Translations under genes and position numbers: made by a program
Notes under the pieces: generated by a model
Databases searched by the model: none
Told to the model about the DNA's origin: nothing
The model's input: the letters and a program-made list of their open reading frames with translations, nothing else
Shown here: in pieces, positions 31,399 to 42,836 of the stretch
How positions within the stretch are numbered: position 1 is the first letter of the stretch
Layout: every line of letters starts with the position of its first letter
NCBI RefSeq assembly: GCF_018448495.1
Contig: NZ_CP049902.1
Location: 434,001-498,000 of the forward strand
Direction: 5' to 3'
DNA length: 64,000 bases
DNA from: Psychrobacter sp. WY6
Lineage (GTDB): Bacteria; Pseudomonadota; Gammaproteobacteria; Pseudomonadales; Moraxellaceae

Positions 31399-31546
31399 GT
31401 CTTTTTTGGTACTACCCGCTTATTTATATGAAACCTATGAATAAGGGCTTGTATCTGGCTTTTCACTATTGCCGAATCGCATAATAGACGGTTCAGCAAT
31501 AAAGCGATATTAAGCACAATGCTTAAAAGCAGATACTGGATATAAT

Positions 31547-31939
31547 CTAAGCGTTAGCTTTTGGCTTAACAGCTTTAGGTGCACGCGGAGCAAGCTTCTC
31601 GCGGATACGTGCTGATTTACCAGAGCGCTCACGTAAGTAGTATAGTTTCGCACGGCGAACAGCACCACGGCGTTTCACTTCGATGCTATCGATGATTGGT
31701 GAATGCAATTGGAATGCACGCTCAACGCCAACACCGCTTGAGATTTTACGTACGGTAAACGCTGAGTTTAAACCGCGGTTACGTTTAGCAATTACAACGC
31801 CTTCAAAAGCCTGTAAACGCTCACGCTCACCTTCACGTACTTTTACTTGAACCACAACGGTATCGCCGGGTGCAAAGCTTGGGCGCTCAATCAATTGAGC
31901 ATTTTCGATGACCTGAACCAATGGATGCTTGTTGCTCAT
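31547..31939 (-). CDS. rplS: 50S ribosomal protein L19
   Basis: A 130-residue L19 located at the 30S-50S interface. It has [35 protein letters not shown] in two adjoining blocks and [23 protein letters not shown]. It is the last gene of rpsP-rimM-trmD-rplS. The C-terminal Ala/Lys/Pro tail is slightly extended. Confidence 0.98.
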   Translation of the reverse strand: MSNKHPLVQVIENAQLIERPSFAPGDTVVVQVKVREGERERLQAFEGVVIAKRNRGLNSAFTVRKISSGVGVERAFQLHSPIIDSIEVKRRGAVRRAKLYYLRERSGKSARIREKLAPRAPKAVKPKANA

Positions 31940-32121
31940 GAGAGTTATCTCCTCACATTAGATAATAGAGGCTTGACGCATATCACCTGTTTGTAATAAT
32001 GGATCGTATCTTTTTAATGAGACACAACGTAAGTGGGTTATGACAAACGGCCATTATGCTATGACTCGTTTTGTTGTTGCTCAAAATTCTGTTGCTTAAC
32101 TGTTTATCTTTTTAGCCGCTA

Positions 32122-32885
32122 TCAACGCTGTTTTTTATCTGCTTTCGCCAATGCTTTTAGCCACTTTGCTTGCTCTACCGTTGGCGTAAACGCTTGCCAT
32201 AAGTCTGGACGACGCGCTTGCGTACGTTCGACTTGCTGACTAAAGCGCCACTTCGCAATATTGGCATGGTGACCTGAAAGTAACACTTCAGGCACTGCCA
32301 TACCCGCAAACTCATGCGGCTTAGTATAATGTGGACAATCAAGCCATCGACGAACGAGTCTTGCTCAGCTGACTTATCATCACCCATAATATCAGGCAGA
32401 CGACGTATCACACTATCCATTAGCACCATTGCTGGCAGCTCACCACCGGTAAGTACGTAATCACCAAGCGATATTTCCATGTCAACATATTGCGATAGTA
32501 GGCGCTCATCAATACCTTCGTAACGACCACATAATATAATCATGCCGTCATACTCAGTCATATCGACCACACTACTCTCACTCAGCGTCTGTCCTTGTGG
32601 CGACATATAAATCACCGGACAGTGCGCTTTGTCGACACGGCAGCCATGCTGACTTGCTCGCAGGCGCGCATCCTCAATCGCTTGAGATAATGGCTCAGCC
32701 ATCATCACCATGCCAGGACCGCCACCATACGGACGTTCATCAATACGGCGATAATTATCACTGGTAAAATCACGCGGATTAATGCATTCAATCGTCACTT
32801 GTTTCTGAGTGACTGCTCGACCCGTGATTCCAAACTCACGAATCGTGGCAAACATCTCAAAAATACTAATAACGGCAAAATACAT
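32122..32885 (-). CDS. trmD: tRNA (guanine-N1)-methyltransferase (one frameshift)
   Basis: TrmD makes m1G37 in tRNA, preventing +1 frameshifting in translation. The trefoil-knot SPOUT domain is clear: [37 protein letters not shown] and [16 protein letters not shown] break near 32338-32343 follows QDSFVDGL. One added base gives [32 protein letters not shown] in register and a TGA at 32122-32124, about 254 residues. The start reads IFEMF where nearly all family members have FPEMF, so a proline codon may be missing. Confidence 0.94.
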
Positions 32886-32972
32886 TAGGTGTCTACTTGC
32901 GCAGTGGCTAATATTGGCTAAATAAATCGGTGTTATTACTGATAAAGCTTAACCGCAAAGTTAAAACTATTA

Positions 32973-33506
32973 TCAATAATCACTCGGCCATGCCACTAGC
33001 ACTGTTTTTTCAGTCAGACTGACCTGTACTACAGTTTGCTTGTGCCATGGAATCAGGCGCTCATCGGCATCTAAGCTGTCTGAGTTTGCCGCAACCCGCA
33101 TAATAGCGTGAGCGCCAGTCTCAAACATCTCAGTAATGTCGCCTAGATACTCATCCTGCTCATTTACAACGCGCAGGCTGACCAAATCCGACCAGTAATA
33201 TTCATCTTCAGCGGGTTCTGGCAAGATGTCTTGCTCGACCCAAAGAGTTACCCCGTTCATAGTCTCAGCAACATTGCGATCAGGAATCTGCTCAAACTGA
33301 GCCACAATTCCTGTGCCTTGCTCACGCCAAGCCTTAACGGTTAAAGGCTTCATGCCGGTAGCGGTTTTCATCCACCAAGGTTTAATGTCAAATATCGCCG
33401 TACGATCATCTGTCTCACTAAATACCCAAAGCCAACCTTTGATGCCATAAGGCTTTTTGAGCTGACCAATTTTCATAAGGGCACTAGCGTTTGGAGCAGA
33501 AGACAT
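32973..33506 (-). CDS. rimM: Ribosome maturation factor RimM
   Basis: RimM helps process 16S rRNA and binds S19 in 30S assembly. It has the N-terminal beta barrel (MKIGQLKKPYGIKGWLWVFSETDD, NVAETMNGVTLWVEQDILPEP) and the PRC-barrel domain (YYWSDLVSLRVVN, LIPWHKQTVVQVSL). I use the ATG at 33506 (MSSAPNAS) after a GG-containing leader. About 177 residues. Confidence 0.95.
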   Translation of the reverse strand: MSSAPNASALMKIGQLKKPYGIKGWLWVFSETDDRTAIFDIKPWWMKTATGMKPLTVKAWREQGTGIVAQFEQIPDRNVAETMNGVTLWVEQDILPEPAEDEYYWSDLVSLRVVNEQDEYLGDITEMFETGAHAIMRVAANSDSLDADERLIPWHKQTVVQVSLTEKTVLVAWPSDY

Positions 33507-33691
33507 AACGGCTAACCTAACAATGATGAACACAGCGAAGATAAATAAAAAGCAATTAAAAACGATAAACGCAGTTAAAAGCGATAAACAATTAATGGCG
33601 TACCTAGTTAGACCAGTTACGCTATGTTTTTTACTAAAGTCTATCGAGACTGCTTATAGACGAGCTATCAGCGTCTCAGTGACCACAAAAC

Positions 33692-33961
33692 TTAAGCAGT
33701 TGCTTCAGTTTGCGCGACAGACTTGTTGAAAGCTTTTGCTAATGAAGCAACGCGATCTGAAGGTTGTGCACCTTTTGCGATCCACGCATTGTACGCTTCC
33801 ATATTTAGGCGTACTGCTTCTTCAGACTCTTTAGCGAGTGGGTTAAAAAAGCCGATGTTTTCAATATAGCGACCGTCACGCGCGCGGCGTTGATCAGCAA
33901 CAACTACTTGATAAAATGGGCGTTTCTTGGCACCGCCCCGTGCTAAACGAATAACAACCAT
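33692..33961 (-). CDS. rpsP: 30S ribosomal protein S16
   Basis: An 89-residue S16, first gene of the rpsP-rimM-trmD-rplS operon. It has [23 protein letters not shown] and [15 protein letters not shown] good promoter lies 40 bases upstream. Confidence 0.98.
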   Translation of the reverse strand: MVVIRLARGGAKKRPFYQVVVADQRRARDGRYIENIGFFNPLAKESEEAVRLNMEAYNAWIAKGAQPSDRVASLAKAFNKSVAQTEATA

Positions 33962-34433
33962 GTGAATTCTCTCTTTCGCAGGTATACCAAAAAGGGCATA
34001 ATTATATCACAGTCTTGATTTATTGAAACATAAACTGCGCTTATTTAATTATTTATTAACAATAGCTTAAATGCCCGTCGATGTAAAATACAATTGATCA
34101 TCACTAATTTTTAACTGAAGATACTGCCTCTACATCATGTCCAAGTGGCTCGTTGCTGTATTATTCAGCGCTATATTACTCAGTACTATATTAGTACAAA
34201 TTTGAGTATTCAATTGTTGCCTACTGTTTTAAAGCCATCCGTGTCATTCATTGATTATGCTACTCTATAACATAGTCAGCGAGTGAATGATGCTATCGCC
34301 TACTGAATTGTGTCATCGTTCAAGAGTATTAGCTATTACGCTACTCATAAGTATGGCACGTTGTTTTGAACGACAAAAAAGCACCATTTTTACACTAAAC
34401 TCAATAAAGCATCTTTTAATATGTTGGATCCAT
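33962..34433. other. Intergenic region between rpsP and the EnvZ-like gene
   Basis: The rpsP side has a recognisable promoter. The rest is AT-rich with two loose copies of TATTACTCAG-like sequence near 34165-34195. A weak open frame continues the EnvZ-like gene upstream to 34287, but its residues do not look like the family. Confidence 0.5.
34001..34028 (-). promoter_or_regulatory. Promoter of the rpsP operon
   Basis: On the minus strand TATAAT (34001-34006) is preceded by TGA as an extended -10, with TTTCAA 16 bases further upstream as a weak -35. Confidence 0.7.
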
Positions 34434-35912
34434 ATGACCACACCAAAATCGCAACCACGTCGCAAAGGGCGGTTCACGCGCTCTTACTCCAACACTTGGC
34501 TGACAACCTTGATGGTCTCTTTCATTGTTCTTATCAGTGTCAGCTTGTCGATTCTGTTTTTTTGGCGCAGTCTATATTTACCCGAGCTTAAAAACCATGC
34601 GCGTTACTTGACGAGCGAGCTGCAGTTGATGAATAGTGTCAACAAAGACTGGAAAAATCGTCCTGAAGTACGCCAATGGATTTATCAACACTCGCATGTC
34701 GTGGTAGTGAATAACCCTAATGACTTTCCAGCAGTGTCTGATAAAGCCTTTGTCGGCGTCTTCACTGATGTATTACAACGCGAAATCGGTGCGCAATTGG
34801 GTCGACCTGTCGAGGTTTATTTTAAATTCAAACCGACACCGCAGCTTTGGGTGCAAGACAGCCGTGATGACAGCTTTTGGATTCGTGAACCCGTGGTTTA
34901 TTATTCACAATATAGTCCAGCATTGTTGGTGCTGTTTCTCATTGGATTGCCTATTTTATCGCTGCTGACCATTATTCTACTGGCGCGGCAATTAAATCGT
35001 CCGCTACGATATTTGCAGCGTGCCGCGACCAACTATATTCGCCTCGGTCATGCCACTACGTTGCCAACACAAAAAGGACCTACGGAGATACGTCAGGTCA
35101 ACATGGCATTCAATCGTCTATTCACGACGTTAAATCAAGCACAAAAAGAGCGTACAATTATGCTTGCTGGTATCTCGCATGATCTGCGAACACCTTTAAC
35201 TCGTATGCGTTTGACTGCTGAGATGCTACCTGATGACTTTTTCCGAGAGGGATTAATTTATGATATTGAAGACATGGATGCCATTTTAGAGCAGTTTATC
35301 TCGTTTATGAAAGATGGCTCCGATGAGCCAGTCAGCCTAACCAATTTGGATACCATCTTTAATGAGATCATGGTGCAATTTGCACCAATGGAGTTCATCT
35401 ATCAATCAGAGTGTCACAAAGTGGTTCCTGTGCGCCCCATGTCTATCAAACGCCTTGTGATCAATCTGGTCAATAATGCCAAGCGTTATGGCAAACCGCC
35501 CATTTACCTATCAGCGACTGTTGTGCCAACTTTTATAGAAACCATTGAAGAAGAAGATAGCGATGTCGTCAGTGAAAATGTCGTCAATAGAGAAGCGCAA
35601 GAACAATTGCTGATATGTGTGCGTGACTGTGGTGATGGCGTTGCAGAAGATCAATTAGAACGTATTATGCAGCCTTTTGAACGCGGAGAGACAGCACGTA
35701 CCACACAAGGCAGTGGTTTAGGTTTAGCGATTGTCGATCGTATTGCCAGATTGCATCATGGGACGGTAGAAGCCATTAACCATCCCGACGGGGGTTTACA
35801 AGTGTGTGTGCGTATTCCCCTACTTTCCAAGGTTGCTGGAGATACAACCATGGCAGCCGATACACAAAAAACGCCTATCTTTAATGACAAGACATGGAAC
35901 AAAGAGGACTGA
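34434..35912 (+). CDS. envZ: EnvZ-like sensor histidine kinase
   Basis: About 492 residues from the ATG at 34434 (MTTPKSQPRRKGRF). There is an N-terminal membrane helix (TLMVSFIVLISVSLSILFF), a periplasmic domain of about 125 residues with NSVNKDWKNRPEVRQW, and a second helix (ALLVLFLIGLPILSLLTIILL). A HAMP domain, the H box AGISHDLRTPLTRMRLTAEML (His in SHDL), the N box LVNNAKRYG, the G1 box RDCGDGV and G2 box GSGLGLAIV follow. The layout and H box are those of EnvZ. No ompR is adjacent, which is unusual. A six-codon acidic insert (EEEDSD region) lies in the ATPase domain. Confidence 0.88.
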   Translation: MTTPKSQPRRKGRFTRSYSNTWLTTLMVSFIVLISVSLSILFFWRSLYLPELKNHARYLTSELQLMNSVNKDWKNRPEVRQWIYQHSHVVVVNNPNDFPAVSDKAFVGVFTDVLQREIGAQLGRPVEVYFKFKPTPQLWVQDSRDDSFWIREPVVYYSQYSPALLVLFLIGLPILSLLTIILLARQLNRPLRYLQRAATNYIRLGHATTLPTQKGPTEIRQVNMAFNRLFTTLNQAQKERTIMLAGISHDLRTPLTRMRLTAEMLPDDFFREGLIYDIEDMDAILEQFISFMKDGSDEPVSLTNLDTIFNEIMVQFAPMEFIYQSECHKVVPVRPMSIKRLVINLVNNAKRYGKPPIYLSATVVPTFIETIEEEDSDVVSENVVNREAQEQLLICVRDCGDGVAEDQLERIMQPFERGETARTTQGSGLGLAIVDRIARLHHGTVEAINHPDGGLQVCVRIPLLSKVAGDTTMAADTQKTPIFNDKTWNKED

Positions 35913-35988
35913 TAGCTGCTGAACTGTTCATCACTAAAGCTAATAAATGGTCAAAACAATTCGCTGCGACTATTTAGTTTTATAACAC

Positions 35989-36168
35989 CTAGTCCTTGTT
36001 TCCAATGATAGGTGGAATATATTTGGCGCTATTCGTAAACGCTAATGGCTGAGTAATATTTTCTTGCGCTGCTGTCAACGTTTGCGTCGTCGATGGCTGC
36101 TGCAAGAATAAGTAGTAGCCCAACGTTATTGCATTTAGTACCACCAAACCACCAAATAAATATGGCAT
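35989..36168 (-). CDS. Small membrane-anchored protein, 59 residues
   Basis: A short frame with a strong ribosome site (GGAGGGCAAAGG) immediately before the ATG. It begins MPYLFGGLVVLNAITLGYYLFL, one membrane helix with an N-in look, followed by a polar periplasmic-like tail ending KYIPPIIGNKD. I do not recognise a family; the start is reminiscent of the membrane segment of SPOR-type or small envelope proteins, but no such domain follows. It lies convergent to the EnvZ-like gene. The ribosome site and codon pattern make it likely to be real. Confidence 0.65.
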   Translation of the reverse strand: MPYLFGGLVVLNAITLGYYLFLQQPSTTQTLTAAQENITQPLAFTNSAKYIPPIIGNKD

Positions 36169-36236
36169 CCTTTGCCCTCCTCTGATTTAAAGCTATCTTC
36201 AAACCGTTAATAATAAAAATTAACCGAAAATTCTAT

Positions 36237-36281
36237 CTAAGGTGTATTCATTCTAAACATGAGATTGAGAACACTCCTTAG
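36237..36281. repeat. Short palindromic element of the CTAAGGCGTGTTCTCA family
   Basis: CTAAGGTGTATTCA (left) and TGAGAACACTCCTTAG (right) are imperfect inverted copies of the ends of the MITE-like element at 9658-9832. Only about 15 bases separate them. Confidence 0.6.
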
Positions 36282-36368
36282 AAATTGAGCAAGTTTATTT
36301 GTCACACACTGCTTAATTGATGCCGCTATTTTTATACTAAAAAATAATGACAATCTGGTGCAATGGCA

Positions 36369-38040
36369 TTATTTATCTTCAAAACCACGCTCGCTTTTTT
36401 CTTGCGTCAGTTCATCAGCAGCCAAAATTTGTGTCAGTGGCTTGATAGGCCACGTCATGACAAATCGTGCACCGCCAAGCTCTCGGCTCTCATCGACTTT
36501 CATACTACCATTAAAAAGGCAATGCGCGATACAATAGACAAGCCTAAACCATAGCCGCCTGAGGCGCGTGTGCGACTGTCATCTAAGCGTGAAAATGGAA
36601 TAAAAACCTTTTCGCGATCTGCTTCTGGAATACCATGACCATCGTCCTCAACACTAACAAAAGCATTGCCCTTTCTGACGCCAGCACTAATGATAATCGT
36701 GGTCTCTGCATAACGTAAGGCATTGCCCGCCAAATTTTGAAACACGGTGTAAATAACGCCTATCTGCGACAGCGGTTACTTTAGCATTCGGCAGCTTGGT
36801 TACTATTTTGATAGGCTTACCCAAGGCATTGGTTTCACGCTCAATCTGCTCCAATAACTCCCTAAGATTAACTGGTTCTAAATCCAGCTTTGGCGAGCCT
36901 TCTTCTAACTTGGCGTAAGTCAAAATCTCATCAAGCCATTAAGCGCTTCGATATCTTCATCAATAAAATCACGCTGCATAAAACGCGAGTCTTCGTCATC
37001 CGTATCAGCCAGCATATCAACGGCAAAACGGATACGAGCCACCGGTGTGCGAAGCTCATGTGATACCGCTCGCGTTAATTCTCGCTGCGACTCAATAAGG
37101 CGCTTGATATGCGAGGTCATGGCATTAAAAGTCGCGGCTAAACGGGCAATTTCATCCTGCCCAATGACTTGAACTTGGCTTTCAAGATTACCTTTACTCA
37201 CCTCATTGACGCCAACCTGAATCAACTGCAATTTACGCTCAAGTGGAAAAATCAACGCATACACGCCTAAGCTGATTAAAAACATGCTGATAAGAATCAT
37301 ACTAATAATCAGATTAAGTGGGAACCAATTGAATAATGGCACCGGACCAATCAATATCGCCATGTCATTGATTTCAGAAGGCACCACTACTCTAATAGCC
37401 GAATTACTTTTACTGCTATTGGTATCTTGTAAGGAAATAACCACTTCATCTCGGCGTAATCGTGCAAGCTGATCGGTATCTAAATCCAGTGTATTGACGG
37501 CTTTAAACTCTAAAGGAAAGAAAAACTTTTTTTCCAGTTCAGCCAAACGGGCACGCTTGTCAGATAACGTCACATAGTAAGACAAATCATCCAATAAAAA
37601 CACAGCGATTGCCCGTACTTGCTGCTCAGTCACTTGCGATATTCTGGCGGTCAAAACACTTTGATTGTCTGGTAGACGATAATACACATCGGCATAGACA
37701 GGTTGCTCGGTATAACGAACGACCGTATTGCCATTTTCAAAACGCCGCAGTTCACTGGCATTAAAGTCTACTTCATCAATAGGCAAAACTTTGAATTCTG
37801 AGCCAAATAAACTACTGGCATCAGACAACCAATATTCACGCTGTTCTTCACTTTCCTGATGAGCGATACCTTCACTCACCAGATGAAAAGCCCCTGTTGC
37901 CATGTTTTCACGGTAGGATTGGACGCGCTCTTTGTTGATGGTATCCATCAACAGTTGAGCAAATAATGCCACACACAAATGAGTAGCCCAGCATAAATAC
38001 GAACAAAGATACTGTGTTTTAAAGAAGAGACTAATGACAT
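36369..38040 (-). CDS. rstB: RstB-like sensor histidine kinase (four frameshifts)
   Basis: About 557 residues after repair. From the ATG at 38040: a membrane helix (IYAGLLILCVALFAQLL), a long periplasmic domain, a second helix (PLNLIISMILISMFLISLGVYALIF), a HAMP domain and the H box ELTRAVSHELRTPVARIRFAVDML. ILTYAKLEEGS, then FQNLAGNALRYAE (N box), VEDDGHGIPEADRE (G1) and GYGLGLSIVSRI (G2) follow, ending PIKPLTQIL and EDK. Breaks are near 37976-37980, 36931-36936, 36751-36753 and 36513-36517, each repaired by one base. Its partner is the regulator at 38355-39071. Confidence 0.88.
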
Positions 38041-38280
38041 ACGTGCCGTAACCAACTTAATGAATAAAAACTGCCGACATCATTCAGCAAACAAGCGCTG
38101 CGTGATAAATGATATCAAACACTGTTGAATAAAAAACCATTCTGGCTGCTGTATTTTAATTTATAACTGAGCATCACCTAAAATCCATTTACCTCATGTA
38201 CATTTAGGCAGCACCCACAATAATTGCTTAATTAAACCACATAACGCTGTATTTAAGTTCAAAAATTAAAATTTAGCCAC

Positions 38281-38306
38281 AAAAAAACCAGCCTAGTTGC
38301 TGGTTT
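38281..38306 (-). terminator. Intrinsic terminator between rstA and rstB
   Basis: On the minus strand AAACCAGC and GCTGGTTT form an eight-base stem with a six-base loop and a T7 run. It lies 49 bases after rstA and 240 before rstB. Confidence 0.85.
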
Positions 38307-38354
38307 CTTTGGCCACGCTATTGAGCAATAAGCCGTTGCCGGAGCAAAATTGAC

Positions 38355-39071
38355 TTAGTTGCCTTCTTTAACGAACAAATACCCTTTACTACGAACGGTT
38401 TTGATACGTTTTGGATTTTCTGGATCATCACCGATTTTTGGACGAATGCGTGAGATACGAACGTCAATTGAACGATCTTGACCGTCATATTCAATACCAC
38501 GTAGACGCTCAAAGATATCTTCACGCGAAAGAATTCGACCCGCATTAGAAGCAAGCAACCATAATAAGTCATATTCAGCGCTGGTGAAATCAACCAACTC
38601 ATCACCTAAATTCACTGAACGACCGCCATTGTCGATGACCAGTTCACCAAATTCTAGGCGCTGTGGTACATCTTCTGATGGGGCATTTTCTGAGCGACGT
38701 AATAACGCACGAATACGTGCTAGCAAGACACGTGGCTGAGCAGGTTTAGCGACATAATCATCAGCACCCATCTCAAGACCCAGTACCTGATCCATATCTT
38801 CAGTACGCGCAGTCAGCATCAAAATAGGATTCTGATAATGCGGGCGTACTTCACGACATACCGTCAGTCCATCGCTACCAGGAAGCATGACATCAAGTAC
38901 GACCAAATCTGGTTGTTCACTGACGATGCGACGAATAGCACGATTACCATCGGTTTCGATAGCGACTTCTAAACCATTTTTGACCAAGTAATCTTGAGTC
39001 AACATGGCCAGACGCTCATCATCCTCAACAATCAAAATTCGGGGGGTGTTGTCTTCTTCATTCGTTGTCAT
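38355..39071 (-). CDS. rstA: OmpR-family response regulator, RstA-like
   Basis: A 238-residue regulator. The receiver has the acidic pair EDDERL, the phosphoacceptor Asp in VVLDVMLPGSDGL, LTART and the Lys of YVAKPAQP. The C-terminal winged helix has LVDFTSAEYDLLWLLASNAGRILSRE, split over residues 156-181, and DVRISRIRPKIGDDPENPKRIKTVRSKGYLF. It lies upstream of the RstB-like kinase, and the pairing resembles RstAB. The frame is intact. Confidence 0.9.
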   Translation of the reverse strand: MTTNEEDNTPRILIVEDDERLAMLTQDYLVKNGLEVAIETDGNRAIRRIVSEQPDLVVLDVMLPGSDGLTVCREVRPHYQNPILMLTARTEDMDQVLGLEMGADDYVAKPAQPRVLLARIRALLRRSENAPSEDVPQRLEFGELVIDNGGRSVNLGDELVDFTSAEYDLLWLLASNAGRILSREDIFERLRGIEYDGQDRSIDVRISRIRPKIGDDPENPKRIKTVRSKGYLFVKEGN

Positions 39072-39501
39072 TGTTATATCCTCTAATACATCTCATTTAA
39101 AAGCAGTAAAAGTAAGAGCGGTAAAATTAATAGCACCATTAAGTGGCACAATTGATGTTGGTATAGCTGTTACAAACTTGGTAGCACAGTATACTATTAA
39201 ACATACAGCTTCCTATACTATAGCTTATAGTCGTTAACAAAACCTATAAACTATACCCATTAAAACTTTAGTTTACGTCCAAAAATTATGAGCTTTATAC
39301 AAATAATAGCAAGTGAAATGTTTTTTTACGACCCTTTCCTCACCTGAATTTCTATAAGTAGCCAATCTTAATGTAGCGCACAGCGATAAAATACTTGATT
39401 GATAACGATACTTGTATTCCTGTTACGTCTAATATAGCGAGATATCACCTTTGCTGCCAGTGACTTTTCATCTATTATCCCAGTATTATTTATTATCATT
39501 C

Positions 39502-39557
39502 GATACATGATTAGTAGATACATGTTTAGTAAATGCATAGTTCATGTATGCATAGTT
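39502..39557. repeat. Cluster of short direct repeats
   Basis: GATACATGATTAGTA is followed by GATACATGTTTAGTA, and then ATGCATAGTT occurs twice. The copies differ by one base or none. Confidence 0.6.
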
Positions 39558-39656
39558 AGTTAACACTCATATATAACAAAACTGGCTGTTGAGCTCGAAA
39601 TTGCATCATAAATCGTGTATTTATCCTCGATCAAAAAGCATAGAATATTAAATAAT

Positions 39657-39697
39657 AGACATAAAAAACAGCCCATAATGGACTGTTTTTTATGTCT
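39657..39697. terminator. Terminator of the atp operon
   Basis: AGACATAAAAAACAG and CTGTTTTTTATGTCT pair perfectly over 15 bases with an 11-base loop. It lies 44 bases after the repaired atpC stop. Confidence 0.85.
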
Positions 39698-39740
39698 GTG
39701 GTAAGAGTCAAAAGGAAACTCTAAAATTTTCCACAAAAAA

Positions 39741-40156
39741 TTAAGCGCGGTTTTGTACTTACGGATAGTCTGTAGCTGTGCCACAGACTCTGCTAATGAT
39801 GCTAAAGCTGCATTAGTTTGTACAGTATCCGATTGATTAACCAGCATCTGCTCAGCCTTTTTACGTGCTTCGACAATTTTGCTTTCATCAAGGTTATGTG
39901 CACGCATCGCTGTATCAGCCAATACGGTAACCATCTTCGGCTGTACTTCTAAAACACCGCCTGATACATAAATCACTTCTTCTTCACCGTTTGGTGTTTG
40001 CACTCGCATCGCACCCGGTTTTAACAAAGTAATAAGCGGTGTGTGACCTGGCAATACACCAATCTCGCCTTCGGTACCAGTAGCTATTAACATGCTAATT
40101 TCGCCTGAATACAACTCTTCACGAGCACTTACGACGCGACATTGTAACGTTGCCAT
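39741..40156 (-). CDS. atpC: ATP synthase epsilon subunit (frameshift at the stop)
   Basis: Epsilon sits on the central stalk and inhibits ATP hydrolysis. It has the beta sandwich (CRVVSAREELYSGEISMLI, GEIGVLPGHTPLITLLKPG) and a helical hairpin (EARKKAEQMLV to VAQLQTIRKYK). One A is missing (TTTT at 39751-39754 on the plus strand). Repair gives RKYKNRA and TAA at 39741-39743, the family ending, about 138 residues. Unrepaired, the frame would run 60 codons further through the terminator, which is not credible. Confidence 0.96.
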
Positions 40157-40257
40157 ACTTAACTCCTTACGATCAAAACATCAAAACTGCGAGGCGTTAC
40201 TAACTGGCAAATAGACTTCTTATGGTCTATCTGCCCTTTAGCAAATGCTAACACAAC

Positions 40258-41683
<1,426 letters not shown>

Positions 41684-41733
41684 TGCGTTCTCCTTGAACT
41701 TCTGTATATAGTGGGTTTCATAAGGGGTTTCAA

Positions 41734-42611
41734 TTATGAAACAGCAGCAGCACCGCCAACGATTTCCGAGATTTCTCGGGTAATCGCCGCTTGACGCAGC
41801 TTGTTATAAACCAACTGTAAATCGTTAATTAGGTCACCAGCATTATCTGTCGCCGCTTTCATTGCAACCATACGTGAGGACTGCTCAGAGGCAATGTTTT
41901 CCATTACCGCTTGATACACAATCGACTCAATATAGCGGCCAAGCAACTCATCAATCAATGTTTTGATATCAGGCTCGTAGATATAATCCCAGCTCAGTTC
42001 TGTTTGAATGCCGCTCTCTTCACCAAACGCACTGTCTGGTAAAGGTACCAACTGATTGACAGTCGGCTTTTGGGTCATCGCATTAACAAACTTATTATAA
42101 ACCACATAGATGCGGTCTATTTTACCGTTAGTATAATCGTCAAGCATCGCTTGAACCGGTGCGTTTATCTGCTCAAACGTTGGCTTATCACCATAATCGG
42201 TTACTGCCGAGGTCACTTTACCACCAAAGTTTTTGAAAAAACTCACACCTTTAGCGCCAATGACTGCAAACTCAGTTTGTACAGATTGATCTTGATACTG
42301 CTGGATACTCTTAGATAAAGCTTTGAATAAGTTAATATTCAAACCACCCGCCAGACCGCGATCAGAGGTAATGACAATATAGCCAACCTTATTGACTGGA
42401 CGCGAGACCATATACGGATGTTTATAGTCTGATGAGGCATGCACCAAATGTGAAATAACCCGGCGCATACTATCAGCATACGGGCGACCCACTTCCATGC
42501 GCTCTTGGGCACGGCGCATTTTACTTGCCGCAACCATTTGCATAGCACGAGTAATTTTTGGGTGCTTTTAATACTGGTGACTTTGGCACGTATCTCTTTT
42601 AAGCTTGCCAT
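41734..42611 (-). CDS. atpG: ATP synthase gamma subunit (one frameshift)
   Basis: The rotating central shaft. [19 protein letters not shown] starts the first frame; one A is missing (T5 at 42554-42558 on the plus strand), and repair gives [20 protein letters not shown], the family signature. The remainder has [15 protein letters not shown] and the C-terminal [20 protein letters not shown]. About 292 residues. Confidence 0.96.
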
Positions 42612-42742
42612 AATGATTCCAATATAAGAGGGTTAAAAAGCATTGGCGCATGCGACAATTATTTAGTATATAACATCGATTTAACAAATTAATGTTATAT
42701 ATTTTGTGCATGACGCGATCTAATACCGTCAATGGTTAGAAC

Positions 42743-42787
42743 AGTGGCGCTACTGTCTTAATAAAAAATACAAGACAATGCGCCACT
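42743..42787 (-). repeat. Intercistronic hairpin between atpA and atpG
   Basis: AGTGGCGC and GCGCCACT pair perfectly, and inside them TGTCTT pairs with AAGACA, giving a two-part stem of 14 base pairs. A second inverted repeat (ATATAACAT / ATGTTATAT) lies nearby at about 42668-42700. Neither has a terminator T run in the direction of transcription. Confidence 0.55.
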
Positions 42788-42836
42788 TTATTAGCCATCA
42801 AAGACAGCCTTAACCAATTCGGCTTAACCCGTTAAA

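Larger units (their letters stand above)
39072..39740. other. Intergenic region between rstA and atpC
   Basis: About 670 bases. It has the rstA upstream region (39072-39250), AT-rich DNA, a cluster of short repeats at 39502-39557 and the atp terminator at 39657-39697. The region 39560-39740 is an artefactual extension of atpC caused by an indel. Confidence 0.6.

Noticed and set aside
34287..34433. A 49-residue N-terminal extension of the EnvZ-like kinase
   Set aside because: It does not resemble the family and precedes a better start at 34434 directly before the usual basic segment and first helix.
39560..39740. A 60-residue C-terminal extension on ATP synthase epsilon
   Set aside because: It reads through the operon terminator and disappears when one A is added at 39751-39754, which restores the family ending.
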